Shown: piece by piece, positions 7,639 to 15,549 of the stretch
Numbering within the stretch: position 1 is the stretch's first letter
Layout of the letters: each line of letters opens with the position of its first letter
Source of the DNA: Brevibacterium sp. CBA3109
Lineage (GTDB): Bacteria > Actinomycetota > Actinomycetes > Actinomycetales > Brevibacteriaceae
Length of the DNA: 64,000 bases
Assembly: GCF_040256645.1 (NCBI RefSeq)
Contig: NZ_CP158281.1
Location: forward strand, 248,001 to 312,000
Reading direction: 5' to 3'
Made by a program: the position numbers and the translations under genes
Notes under the pieces: model-generated
Databases searched by the model: none
What the model saw: the letters and a program-made list of their open reading frames with translations, nothing else
What the model was told of the DNA's origin: nothing

Positions 7639-8421
7639 CTATTGCTCGGCGACGATAAGGAATCGCTTCTGGGTCACCTCGATCGGAGAGCTGCGGGCCG
7701 CCAGCCGGTCGAGGGCCTCACGATTTCCGGCCACGGTGAATCCGGGGGCATCCCAGGGGATGTAGGCGAGGTACTCGATGATCGCCTCGACGTCGGCGAA
7801 TTCCATCGTGCCGGTCCACTCGTCGGCATCGGTGATGGTGAAGCCATGTGCTTCGAGCCCGTCGATGCACGGTTCGAGTCGGTTCTCCGGCGCCTGCGGT
7901 GCGCCGCCGAACCAGTGTCTGAACTCGGAGGCCTCCGTGCCGTCAACCTGCTGGGTGAGGAAGCCGCCGTCGGGTGCGATGACGCGAGCGAGTTCTGCCG
8001 GGTCATAGCTCTCATGCCGGTTCATCACGAGGGTGAAGAAGTCGTCGGGCCACGGCATGGCCTCCCCGGTCTCGCTGTCGTACTCACGAACCTCGATGCC
8101 GTATTCTGCCAGCGCCGAGGTGGCCAGCTCCAAGTTCGGCTTCCACCCTTCACTGGCATGGACCGAGGATCTGCGACTGATGAAGCCTCCAACGGTGCTG
8201 ACACGTTTGACGAGTTCGCTGAGGCGCTCTCCTCCGCCGGTTCCCATGTCGAGGCACGGCATTGACCTCGCCATCGCCTTGGCGCAGGTCAGGTCAAAAT
8301 CCCAGGGTGGTTCGTCGGCGACGAGTCTGGAGCCGAGTGCGGCGAAGTCCCACCCGGTCATCACTGCGGTCTCGTGGATCCAAGCCCACCGGGCGTATCG
8401 GTCCTCTGTGGATTCGGCCAC
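7639..8421 (-). CDS. SAM-dependent methyltransferase, class I
   Basis: A 260-residue protein with a Rossmann-type methyltransferase core: motif I CLDMGTGGGERLSEL, an acidic motif at EYGIEVREYD, and the segment MPWPDDFFTLVMNRHESYDPAELARVIAPDGGFLTQQV, which matches motifs IV-V of small-molecule methyltransferases. The start is GTG 8421. The substrate is unknown. A 54-nt hairpin lies 50-103 bp upstream of the start. Confidence 0.8.
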   Translation of the reverse strand: MAESTEDRYARWAWIHETAVMTGWDFAALGSRLVADEPPWDFDLTCAKAMARSMPCLDMGTGGGERLSELVKRVSTVGGFISRRSSVHASEGWKPNLELATSALAEYGIEVREYDSETGEAMPWPDDFFTLVMNRHESYDPAELARVIAPDGGFLTQQVDGTEASEFRHWFGGAPQAPENRLEPCIDGLEAHGFTITDADEWTGTMEFADVEAIIEYLAYIPWDAPGFTVAGNREALDRLAARSSPIEVTQKRFLIVAEQ

Positions 8422-8470
8422 GCTGCCAATCCTTCCAACTTCATGCCAACCATTCGGCCGCAGTAGCGGT

Positions 8471-8524
8471 CATTGTGGAGTTGCGTGCGAAAAATCGCCG
8501 ATCGTCGAACGCAACTCCACAATG
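8471..8524. repeat. Perfect 16-bp-stem hairpin
   Basis: CATTGTGGAGTTGCGT (8471-8486) is perfectly complementary to ACGCAACTCCACAATG (8509-8524), with a 22-nt loop that itself holds GCGAAAAATCGC. It lies downstream of the minus-strand doxX gene and upstream of the methyltransferase gene. It could be a terminator without a T-run or a repeat element. Confidence 0.7.
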
Positions 8525-8591
8525 AAATCTACCGCAAGGGGCCACCCGCCTTCACGGACGAAGGCAAATCCTCAGGCGCGGGCGCCGGGGC

Positions 8592-8642
8592 GGCAGCAGC
8601 TCAGGTGCGGCAGCGGCTCAGGTGCGGCAGCGGCTCAGACGA
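8592..8642. repeat. Three tandem 17-bp repeats
   Basis: The unit GGCAGCGGCTCAGGTGC occurs at 8592-8608 (one difference), 8609-8625, and 8626-8642 (diverging in the last bases). The third unit overlaps the 3' end of the doxX-like gene, so replication slippage has extended the region just past its stop codon. Confidence 0.75.
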
Positions 8643-8994
8643 GGAAGCAGAACACGAGGATGAGAACATTGAGCACAAGCATCCCCAGGCAGTTGAGCCA
8701 GAAATCGCGTCCCACATAACCAGCCCGCAGGTGGGCGCCGGCGGCGGTGAGGAAGTAGACGATGAGGCCGACGATCGCAGCCAAGCCGAGGCCCGGGATC
8801 CAGAAGCCTGCGATGAGCCCGGCCACCGCGAGGAACTTCACGACCGCGAGCACCCACCACCAATTACGGGGGAGTCCGACTCCGTCAAGGCAGTCGGCAA
8901 TGACCTTCGGCGGGGCGAAAGTCAGGATGCCGTCAATGAGGACGATGAAGGCCATCACCGCAACCGGCCACCAGGGATCGGGGAGCAGGGTCAT
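8635..8994 (-). CDS. DoxX-like small membrane protein
   Basis: A 119-residue protein beginning MTLLPDPWWPVAVMAFIVLI with four predicted membrane helices; WVLAVVKFLAVAGLIAGFWIPG and GLAAIVGLIVYFLTAAGAHLRAG resemble the DoxX/DUF4870-like four-helix family. ATG 8994 overlaps the TetR stop (ATGA), so the two are translationally coupled and the TetR protein probably controls it. The function of such DoxX-like proteins is not established. Confidence 0.75.
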   Translation of the reverse strand: MTLLPDPWWPVAVMAFIVLIDGILTFAPPKVIADCLDGVGLPRNWWWVLAVVKFLAVAGLIAGFWIPGLGLAAIVGLIVYFLTAAGAHLRAGYVGRDFWLNCLGMLVLNVLILVFCFLV

Positions 8995-9641
8995 ACGGGT
9001 CTCCGCAGTTGTGTGTGGAACGCGATGCTGCGCGATAGGGCCTCGGTCGCCTCGTCGAGGCTCATATCGCTGGCCGCCCACCGGAACAGGATTCCGAGGT
9101 GGGAGTCATAGAGTGCAGAGGCGCTCGCCAGTGCGTAGGCTTCGCTGATCCCGATCGAGATCAGGCTGGAGGACAGTTTGTCCTGCAGATCGGCCGCCAG
9201 GGTGTCAAACACCTGAGGTTTGCCGGTCACGCGCATCAGTGCCGCCGCGTAGTCCCGGGAGAGATCCTCATGAGCGGCGAAGAATTCGAGGAAGGGCAGG
9301 AAGATCCCCAGCAGATGGCTCTGCACCGCCGAGGTGGGTCCTGTCCTGGCGTGGATATACGCGGACGGCGCTGTCCCCGCTTGAGTGCGCGTCCGAGTGG
9401 GCAGGGTGTAGGTCCCGGCCTGGAGCGCTGCGATCCACCGGTCGTAGCAGCGGATGAGGAGAACCTCCTTGTCTCCGGCGGTCATCACCCTGCCCACGGA
9501 CACCTCGGCGCGGTGGGCGATTCCTCTGACCGTCGTGGCCCTGTAGCCGAACTCGAGGAAGAGATCGGCGGCGGCAGAGATGACCTTCTCCTCGGTTCTC
9601 AGCCGACGGCCGGTCTGTGAGTGAACATGTTCAGTAGGCAT
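8991..9641 (-). CDS. TetR-family transcriptional regulator
   Basis: A 216-residue protein. The N-terminal HTH (RRLRTEEKVISAAADLFLEFGYRATTVRGIAHRAEVSVGRV, residues about 12-52) is a typical TetR DNA-binding domain; the C-terminal ligand domain is not diagnostic. ATG 9641. The palindrome TGAACATGTTCA (9622-9633), just inside the gene, shares TGTTCAGT (9628-9635) with a second site at 9664-9671 upstream, suggesting autoregulation. It is coupled to the doxX-like gene. Confidence 0.85.
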   Translation of the reverse strand: MPTEHVHSQTGRRLRTEEKVISAAADLFLEFGYRATTVRGIAHRAEVSVGRVMTAGDKEVLLIRCYDRWIAALQAGTYTLPTRTRTQAGTAPSAYIHARTGPTSAVQSHLLGIFLPFLEFFAAHEDLSRDYAAALMRVTGKPQVFDTLAADLQDKLSSSLISIGISEAYALASASALYDSHLGILFRWAASDMSLDEATEALSRSIAFHTQLRRPV

Positions 9642-9732
9642 GATTGAATCGTAGGCCCTTCCGTGTTCAGTTACCAGGCGGGGTTGGTTTCACTCTGGAG
9701 CTGAGCCGTCGCGGCCTTGCCTCGCGCATCAA

Positions 9733-9750
9733 AGTCAACGTACATTAACT
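9733..9750 (+). promoter_or_regulatory. MntR-type operator and leaderless promoter of mntH
   Basis: AGTCAACGTACATTAACT is nearly identical to the operator at 13664-13681 before the Mn ABC genes (16 of 18 bases). It approximates the palindrome AGTTAANGTACNTTAACT. It covers a -10-like TACATT (9741-9746), which has TTGCCT 18 bp upstream. ATG 9753 lies 6 nt after the -10 with no ribosome binding site, so the mRNA is probably leaderless. The regulator is presumably the DtxR-family protein at 19319-20041. Confidence 0.75.
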
Positions 9751-9752
9751 TA

Positions 9753-11012
9753 ATGAACGTCGATCCACCGAGTATCGGTACGGCCGCCACTTCTGCGCGC
9801 CCGAAGAAGGTCTCCACGTTCCTCCTCCTGGGCCCGGCCTTCGTCGCGGCGATCGCGTACGTCGATCCGGGCAATGTCGCCGCCAATCTCAGCGCGGGTG
9901 CCCAGTACGGATATCTGCTCGTGTGGGTCCTCGTCGCGGCCAACCTCATCGCAGTCCTCGTGCAGTATCTGTCGTCGAAACTCGGCCTTGTCTCCGGGCA
10001 GTCCCTGCCGAGCCTCCTCGGCGGCAGGCTGCGCCGCAGGTCCCGGCTGGCGTATTGGGTGCAGGCGGAGATCGTGGCCATCGCCACCGACATCGCCGAG
10101 GTGATCGGCGGCGCCATCGCCTTGAAGATCCTCTTCGACCTGCCGCTCCTCCTGGGCGGAATCATCGTCGGCGTCGTGTCCCTGGTCCTGCTCTCGATCC
10201 AGTCCACCCGTGGTCAGCGTCCCTTCGAAACGGTGATCATCACCCTGCTCGCAATCATCGCCATCGGCTTTCTGGCAGGTCTGTTCGTCGGCGATGTGAA
10301 TTGGGGGCAAGCGGCAGGTGGAATCGTGCCCAGACTCGAGGGCACGAACTCGGTGGTGCTGGCCGCAAGCATGTTGGGTGCGACCGTGATGCCGCACGCG
10401 ATCTACCTGCATTCGGCGTTGTCCGTCGACCGGCACGGCGCCGCGCCGCGTGCCTCGATTCCTCAGCTGCTCAAGGCCACCCGGTGGGACGTCGTGGCCT
10501 CTCTCGTCATCGCGGGCTCGGTCAATATTGCGATGCTCCTATTGGCCGCTGCCTCACTTCGCGGCCAGGACGGGACCGACACGATTGAGGGGGCGCATGC
10601 GGTGGTGTCGGCCAACCTCGGCGAGGTTGTGGGTCTGTTCTTCGGCATCGGACTCCTGGCCTCCGGCTTGGCCTCGAGCGCAGTCGGGTCCTATGCGGGG
10701 GCCTCGATCATGCAGGGACTGCTGCGAGTCAAGATCCCGATCGTGTGGCAGAGGGCGGTGACGATTATCCCGGCCCTCATCATCTTAGGAATCGGGGCAG
10801 ATCCGACCTGGTCGCTCGTCCTCAGTCAGGTCGTCCTCAGCCTCGGAATTCCATTTGCGATGGTTCCCCTGGTCAGGCTGACGATGAGCAAGAAGGTGAT
10901 GGGACGGTACGCAAACTCACGGATCATCACTATCGTTGCGATCCTCGCCTCAGCGCTCATCATCGTCCTCAACCTCGTCCTCATCGTGCTCCTGGCTCTG
11001 GGCATCGACTGA
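9753..11012 (+). CDS. mntH: NRAMP-family Mn2+/Fe2+ transporter MntH
   Basis: About 419 residues, polytopic. Metal-binding signatures are AYVDPGNVAAN in TM1 and GATVMPHAIYLHSAL in TM6, the DPGN and MPH motifs of proton-coupled manganese carriers. Eleven hydrophobic segments can be traced. ATG 9753 is preferred over ATG 9717, because the operator and -10 element lie between them. A promoter operator identical in type to that of the Mn ABC operon links both to one manganese-responsive repressor. It is convergent with the ABC permease gene, 26 bp away. Confidence 0.93.
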   Translation: MNVDPPSIGTAATSARPKKVSTFLLLGPAFVAAIAYVDPGNVAANLSAGAQYGYLLVWVLVAANLIAVLVQYLSSKLGLVSGQSLPSLLGGRLRRRSRLAYWVQAEIVAIATDIAEVIGGAIALKILFDLPLLLGGIIVGVVSLVLLSIQSTRGQRPFETVIITLLAIIAIGFLAGLFVGDVNWGQAAGGIVPRLEGTNSVVLAASMLGATVMPHAIYLHSALSVDRHGAAPRASIPQLLKATRWDVVASLVIAGSVNIAMLLLAAASLRGQDGTDTIEGAHAVVSANLGEVVGLFFGIGLLASGLASSAVGSYAGASIMQGLLRVKIPIVWQRAVTIIPALIILGIGADPTWSLVLSQVVLSLGIPFAMVPLVRLTMSKKVMGRYANSRIITIVAILASALIIVLNLVLIVLLALGID

Positions 11013-11038
11013 AGTCGGCTTCAATCAACTCCTGTCGG

Positions 11039-11932
11039 TCACTGCGGCTGGACGGTCAAGCTCGGATCGGCCATCTCCCGTCGCCGCCTGCGCACGGACA
11101 AGCGCCGCCCGATCAGACCGTGGCGGGGGCTGAAGAGGTAGACGAGGACGAAGACGCCACCTTGTGAGAGCACGACCATGCCGCCCGAGGCGGTGTCGAT
11201 GTAGTAGCTGGCGTAGAGTCCGACCAGCGCACAGACGACCGAAATCGCCGGTGCGATGATCAGCATCCGCTGGAACCGGTCGGTGAGCAGGTAGGCGGTG
11301 GCGCCGGGGATGATGAGCATGGCGACGACGAGGACCACTCCGACGGCCTGCAGCGCGACCACGGAGGTCAGCGCGAGCAGACCCAGCAGCAGCGCGCCGA
11401 GGATCTTCGGGTTGAGGCCCAGGGCGTGAGCATGCGTGGGGTCGAAGGCGAAGAGGGTGAAATCGCGATTCTTCGCCGCGAGCACCACCAGAGTGATGAC
11501 GCCGAGGACGGACACCTGAAGCAGCTCGGAGGAGGAGACGCCGAGGAGGTTGCCGAAGATGATGTGGTTGAGATCCGTGTGTGAGGGAACGACGGAGATG
11601 AGCACGAGGCCGAGGGCGAACAGTGTGGTGAAAACGATTCCGATCGCGGCGTCCTCCTTGATCCGGCTCGTATCCCGCACGGCGCCGATGAGCCCGACGG
11701 CGAGGAATCCGAAGACCACAGCACCCAAGGCGAACGGAGCCCCGACGACGTAGGCGAGGACGACTCCGGGCAGCACGGCATGCGAAACCGCATCACCCAT
11801 GAGCGACCAGCCGATGAGGACCAGCCAGCACGAGAGCACGGCGCAGACGATCGATGCGATGAGCGTGGTCGCCAGCGCGCGGAGCATGAAGTCATAGCTC
11901 ATGGGTTCGAGCAGGAGGTGAACGGCGGTCAT
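11039..11932 (-). CDS. Manganese/zinc ABC transporter permease
   Basis: A 297-residue ABC-3 family permease with about eight transmembrane helices. The start MTAVHLLLEPMSYDFMLRAL leads into LSCWLVLIGWSLMGDAVSHAVLPGVVLAY, the family's conserved region. The conserved GLNP segment (HALGLNPKILGALLLG) is also present. The start overlaps the ATPase stop (ATGA). Last gene of the binding protein-ATPase-permease operon; by operator and neighbours, manganese is the likeliest substrate. Confidence 0.9.
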   Translation of the reverse strand: MTAVHLLLEPMSYDFMLRALATTLIASIVCAVLSCWLVLIGWSLMGDAVSHAVLPGVVLAYVVGAPFALGAVVFGFLAVGLIGAVRDTSRIKEDAAIGIVFTTLFALGLVLISVVPSHTDLNHIIFGNLLGVSSSELLQVSVLGVITLVVLAAKNRDFTLFAFDPTHAHALGLNPKILGALLLGLLALTSVVALQAVGVVLVVAMLIIPGATAYLLTDRFQRMLIIAPAISVVCALVGLYASYYIDTASGGMVVLSQGGVFVLVYLFSPRHGLIGRRLSVRRRRREMADPSLTVQPQ

Positions 11933-12672
11933 GCTGCTGCGCCTCTTTTCATCACGTCGAGACCGAACGCCAACGCGAGATTCTCGGGCCGGAGAACCTC
12001 CTGTGGCTCACCCTGGAGCAGGACACTGCGCATGAGCAGGATCGCTTCGTCGGCCAGGTCCGGCAGGGCGTGCAGGTCGTGGGTGGACACGAGCACCGTG
12101 GCACCGGCGGCGGCAAGTTCCCGAAGCAGACGGGTGATCGTGGCCTCGGTGCGTTTGTCCACGCCGGCGAAGGGCTCATCGAGGAGGAGGATCGTGGCTC
12201 CCTGTGCGATTCCCCGGGCGACGAAGGCGCGCTTCTTCTGTCCGCCCGAGAGCTGGCCGATCTGACGGTCGGCGTACTCGGTGAGTTCGACGCGTTCGAG
12301 AGCCCGATCGACCGCCTCGCGGTCGGCCCTCCTCCTGATGCGCAGCGGACCCATGTGTCCGTACCGGCCCATCATGACCACCTCCCGCACGGAGAGAGGG
12401 AAGTCCCAGTCGACGTCCTCACTCTGCGGAACGTAGCCGAGGATGCCGGCCCGCCGAGCCGAGGCAGTAGATTCGCCATTGATGGAGACGGTGCCGAAAT
12501 CGGGGTCGGCCATGCCCATGATCGCCTTGAACAGCGTCGACTTTCCGGACCCGTTCATGCCGATCAGACCGCAGATCCGGCCCGGTTCGAGGGTGAATGA
12601 AGCACGGTCGAGGGCCAAGACGGACCCGTAGTGGACGGTCACTTCGTTGACGGCGATGGCGGGGGTGCTCAT
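11929..12672 (-). CDS. Manganese/zinc ABC transporter ATP-binding protein
   Basis: A 247-residue ATPase with Walker A GMNGSGKST (about residues 38-46), Q-loop VPQSEDVDWDFPLSVREVVMMGRYGHMG, signature LSGGQKKR, Walker B ILLLDEP and the H-loop STHDLHALPDLADEAILL. The YVPQ.EDVDWDFP segment is typical of Mn/Zn/Fe importers of the SitB/MntA group. The start overlaps the binding-protein stop and its own stop overlaps the permease start, so all three genes are coupled. Confidence 0.92.
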   Translation of the reverse strand: MSTPAIAVNEVTVHYGSVLALDRASFTLEPGRICGLIGMNGSGKSTLFKAIMGMADPDFGTVSINGESTASARRAGILGYVPQSEDVDWDFPLSVREVVMMGRYGHMGPLRIRRRADREAVDRALERVELTEYADRQIGQLSGGQKKRAFVARGIAQGATILLLDEPFAGVDKRTEATITRLLRELAAAGATVLVSTHDLHALPDLADEAILLMRSVLLQGEPQEVLRPENLALAFGLDVMKRGAAA

Positions 12673-13613
12673 GAGTTCTCTCCTGTCAGGGCTTCGGTGA
12701 TCACGGACGCGTCGTGACGGATGAGGTCGAGGTAGGTCGGGACCGGGCCGTCGGCCTCGGAGAGCGAATCGACGTAGAGGGTGCCGCCGAAGTCCGCATC
12801 GGTGGCTTCGACGACCCGTTCCATCGGGGCCGGAGAAACCGTGGATTCGCAGAAGACTGCGGGCACGTCGTTGTCATCGACGAATTCGATCGCCGAGGTG
12901 ATCTGACCGGGCGTCGCCTGCGCCTCGGCATTGACCGGCCAGATGTACTTCTCGGTCAGCTCGGCATCCCTGGCGAGGTAGGAGAACGCGCCTTCGCAGG
13001 TGACAAGCGCCCGCTTCTTCTGCGGCAGTGCCGACAGGTCCGAGGCGAGTTCGTCCTGGACCTCCTGCAGCTGGCCGTTGTAGGCCTCGGCGCGGTCGCT
13101 GTAGTCATCGGCGTGATCGGGGTCGAGCTCGCCGAATGCCCGGGCCATGTTCTGCGCGTAGATCTGCACATTGAGCGGACTCATCCAGGCACGCGGGTTG
13201 GGCTTGCCCGCGTACGCGTCCGCGGTGATCGAGAGCTCCTCGACCCCTTCGCTGACGACGGCGTGAGGGACGTCGAGATCGTTGACGAACTGTTCGAACC
13301 ACTGTTCGAGATTCAGCCCGTTGTCGAGGACGAGGTCAGCCTTCGATGCGCGGCGGATATCGCCCGGGGTGGGCTCGTAGCCGTGGATCTCGGCACCGAC
13401 CTTGGTGATGGACTCGACCTCGAGATGGTCACCCGCGACGTTCTCGGCGATGTCGGCGAGAACGGTGAAGGTGGTGAGGACGACCGGCTTCTCTCCACTG
13501 TTCGACTCGGTTGCCAAGCTGCTGGTACCGCAGGCGCTGAGGCCGAGTACGAGAACGGATGCGGTGAGGGCCGTCAGTGGGAGTGTGAGACGGCGGGATC
13601 TGAGGTGGGGCAA
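12669..13613 (-). CDS. Metal-binding lipoprotein of the Mn/Zn ABC transporter (cluster A-I)
   Basis: About 314 residues. The start is set at TTG 13613, preceded by AGGAG at a 6-nt spacing and directly followed by a lipoprotein signal peptide (LTALTASVLVLGLSACG, lipobox LSAC). An ATG at 13676 in the same frame lies inside the operator and would place 21 polar residues before the signal. Ligand-bearing stretches include EIHGYEPTPGDI, PNPRAWMSPLNVQIYAQNMARA, VTCEGAFSYLA and AVFCESTVSPAPMERV. The usual second His site (DPHxW) reads NPRAW here. First gene of the operon. Confidence 0.88.
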   Translation of the reverse strand: MPHLRSRRLTLPLTALTASVLVLGLSACGTSSLATESNSGEKPVVLTTFTVLADIAENVAGDHLEVESITKVGAEIHGYEPTPGDIRRASKADLVLDNGLNLEQWFEQFVNDLDVPHAVVSEGVEELSITADAYAGKPNPRAWMSPLNVQIYAQNMARAFGELDPDHADDYSDRAEAYNGQLQEVQDELASDLSALPQKKRALVTCEGAFSYLARDAELTEKYIWPVNAEAQATPGQITSAIEFVDDNDVPAVFCESTVSPAPMERVVEATDADFGGTLYVDSLSEADGPVPTYLDLIRHDASVITEALTGENS

Positions 13614-13663
13614 GGCGGCTCCTGGCACGAAGTCGGGTTTCGGCACCAGCACCGGAGCCGAAA

Positions 13664-13681
13664 AGTTAAGGTACATTAACT
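13664..13681 (-). promoter_or_regulatory. MntR-type operator of the Mn ABC operon
   Basis: AGTTAAGGTACATTAACT reads the same on both strands except for one mismatched pair (positions 7 and 12). It lies about 50 bp upstream of the binding-protein start and closely matches the mntH operator at 9733-9750. Confidence 0.8.
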
Positions 13682-13753
13682 TTAAGCATTCGTGAGTGGA
13701 GTTTCAATTTCCTGCCTGCGCAAGTGTGCAATCGGAGTCAGGGGAGCCTCAGA

Positions 13754-13794
13754 CCGGTTCGGTGGGAACCTCTGCCCGGCTCGGTGGAAACCTC
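13754..13794. repeat. Two 19-bp direct repeats at the end of the LMF gene
   Basis: CCGGTTCGGTGGGAACCTC (13754-13772) is repeated as CCGGCTCGGTGGAAACCTC (13776-13794) with two differences. The second copy covers the stop of the lipase-maturation-factor gene. The rest of the gap before 13613 holds only the operator. Confidence 0.65.
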
Positions 13795-15364
13795 AGTCCT
13801 TGCGCAGAGCTGTGGGTTCGACCATGGTTCTGGAGTTCGAACGCACCCACCACGGTCGAGGCTGGCCCTCGTCCGCGGCCTGACGTCGTTCCTTGTCTGT
13901 GGCGTAGCGGTAGGTGAAGACCCGCACGCGGATGAGCGCCGGTGCCTGCCCGCCGAAGGGATCCGGGCCCAGCAGCTTCCGGATCAGTGGGTCGCCGGAA
14001 CCGATGCGTTCGAGCAGCGCGTAGAACCACGACTGCCGGTAGTCGCCGAGGGCGGCGAACCACATCAGCCAGTCCAGGCGCAGATGATAGGGCGCGACGA
14101 TCGGTGAGCGCCGGGACACGTCACCGGGTTTGCCCTTGAAGACATACGGCCGCCAGCCTCCATCGGCATCCGCCACATCGTCGTCGGAATCCGCGTGGTC
14201 GCTCGCATCAGGGTCGAGGGTGCCCTCGATGATGATCTCGTCCCGGGATTCGGTCATCGAACCGAAGGCACCATAGGCATTGCCCAGCCCCCACCGGTTG
14301 AAGCTGGCATTCATCAGCTGGTGAGGCGAGAACAGATTGCGCAGGGCAGGGACGTTGAGTACGCACTGCCACACGACGAAGACAGTGACGAGGACGGCCC
14401 ACCACAGGGGGAGAGCCGAGGACGACGCGAGCGCAGCGGTCGACGCGGATGATCCGACCGCCTCGGCGCCGGGCAATCCTGACAGCCCCCACCCGGGCCA
14501 CGGGCCGCCGAGAACCCAGCCGAGGAATGAGTCGCTGATCCCGGCGAATGCGAGCAGGATCGTCGCCCAGTTCAGCCAGGCGTAATTGCCGGTGATGACG
14601 AGTGCGAGCTGCGTGATGATGATGACCAGCGCGGCGAAGGACGCGATGGGTTGGGGCAGGAAGAGCAGCCACGGTGCGCTGAGCTGGGCGATATGGCTGC
14701 CCAGAGTCTCTCCTCGGTGCCACCAGCCGGGCATCAGGTGCGCACGGCGGCTGAGCGGATTGGGCATGGGCTGGGTCTGATGGTGATAGTCCATGGCGGA
14801 CAGGTCCCGCCAGGAGCTGTCCCCGCGCATCTTGATCATGCCCGCCCCGAACTCGATGCGGACGACGAAGAACCGCAGCAGAAGGATCATCAGCAGTGAG
14901 GGTGCGACCTCGTGGGAGCCGAGGAATCCGACGAGGAAGCCCGCTTCGAGCAGGAGGGACTCCCAGCCGAAGCCGTAGAAGCGCTGCCCGATGGCCACGA
15001 TCGAGAAGTAGAGCCACCACATCAGCCAGAACACTGGGATCATCGTCCACGCGGGCCCCGCCTGAGGGAGGCCGGCGATGACTGAGACGGCCAGCAGCAT
15101 GCCGACGCCGCACACGATGCGCAGTCGACGATCGGTGTAGCGGGTGTGTTTCCACCGGAACAGCGTGGGTGCCTGCTTGGCGGTGGTGAGCTCGATGAAG
15201 CGCGGGGCTGGGGTCAGTCCGTGTTCGCCCAGCAGGGCGGGAAACTGGTTGAAGGCGCTGAGGAAGGCGATGAAGAACAGGACGCCGAATCCGCGCTGGA
15301 TGACCTCGCGGGCGATCGTGTAGTCCTCGGCCGATAAGAATGACAGCACCGTGGCGATGTCCAC
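13793..15364 (-). CDS. Lipase maturation factor (LMF1/LMF2) family membrane protein
   Basis: About 523 residues with multiple membrane helices. Conserved family segments include RGFGVLFFIAFLSAFNQFPALLGEHGL, ESLLLEAGFLVGFLG, RIEFGAGMIKMRGDSSWRDL with MDYHHQTQPMPNPLSRR, and in the soluble C-terminal part RSPIVAPYHLRLDWLMWFAAL. In animals LMF1 is an ER chaperone for dimeric lipases; bacterial members are common in actinobacteria and their role is unknown. GTG 15364 follows GGGAGGTGATC, a strong ribosome binding site, and is preferred over GTG 15373. No lipase gene is adjacent. Confidence 0.85.
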   Translation of the reverse strand: MDIATVLSFLSAEDYTIAREVIQRGFGVLFFIAFLSAFNQFPALLGEHGLTPAPRFIELTTAKQAPTLFRWKHTRYTDRRLRIVCGVGMLLAVSVIAGLPQAGPAWTMIPVFWLMWWLYFSIVAIGQRFYGFGWESLLLEAGFLVGFLGSHEVAPSLLMILLLRFFVVRIEFGAGMIKMRGDSSWRDLSAMDYHHQTQPMPNPLSRRAHLMPGWWHRGETLGSHIAQLSAPWLLFLPQPIASFAALVIIITQLALVITGNYAWLNWATILLAFAGISDSFLGWVLGGPWPGWGLSGLPGAEAVGSSASTAALASSSALPLWWAVLVTVFVVWQCVLNVPALRNLFSPHQLMNASFNRWGLGNAYGAFGSMTESRDEIIIEGTLDPDASDHADSDDDVADADGGWRPYVFKGKPGDVSRRSPIVAPYHLRLDWLMWFAALGDYRQSWFYALLERIGSGDPLIRKLLGPDPFGGQAPALIRVRVFTYRYATDKERRQAADEGQPRPWWVRSNSRTMVEPTALRKD

Positions 15365-15549
15365 GGCGATCACCTCCCGGTTCGTGCGTCGGCGCGGTTC
15401 CCGACGGTCCTGCCTCGACTATGGTCCCAAGCACGGTGTCGTGCAATACCTGTCATGAATGCGCCGAGGCTGCCCCCAGGATCGGGGACAGCCTCGTTTG
15501 GCCCGGTTCGCCATAGACCGGAATCAGGGCTCGGGCATTGTGCCTTTGA

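Noticed and set aside
12714..13679. A 321-codon plus-strand frame over the metal-binding lipoprotein gene
   Set aside because: It is antisense to a gene with a lipoprotein signal and operon coupling; the translation is low-complexity.
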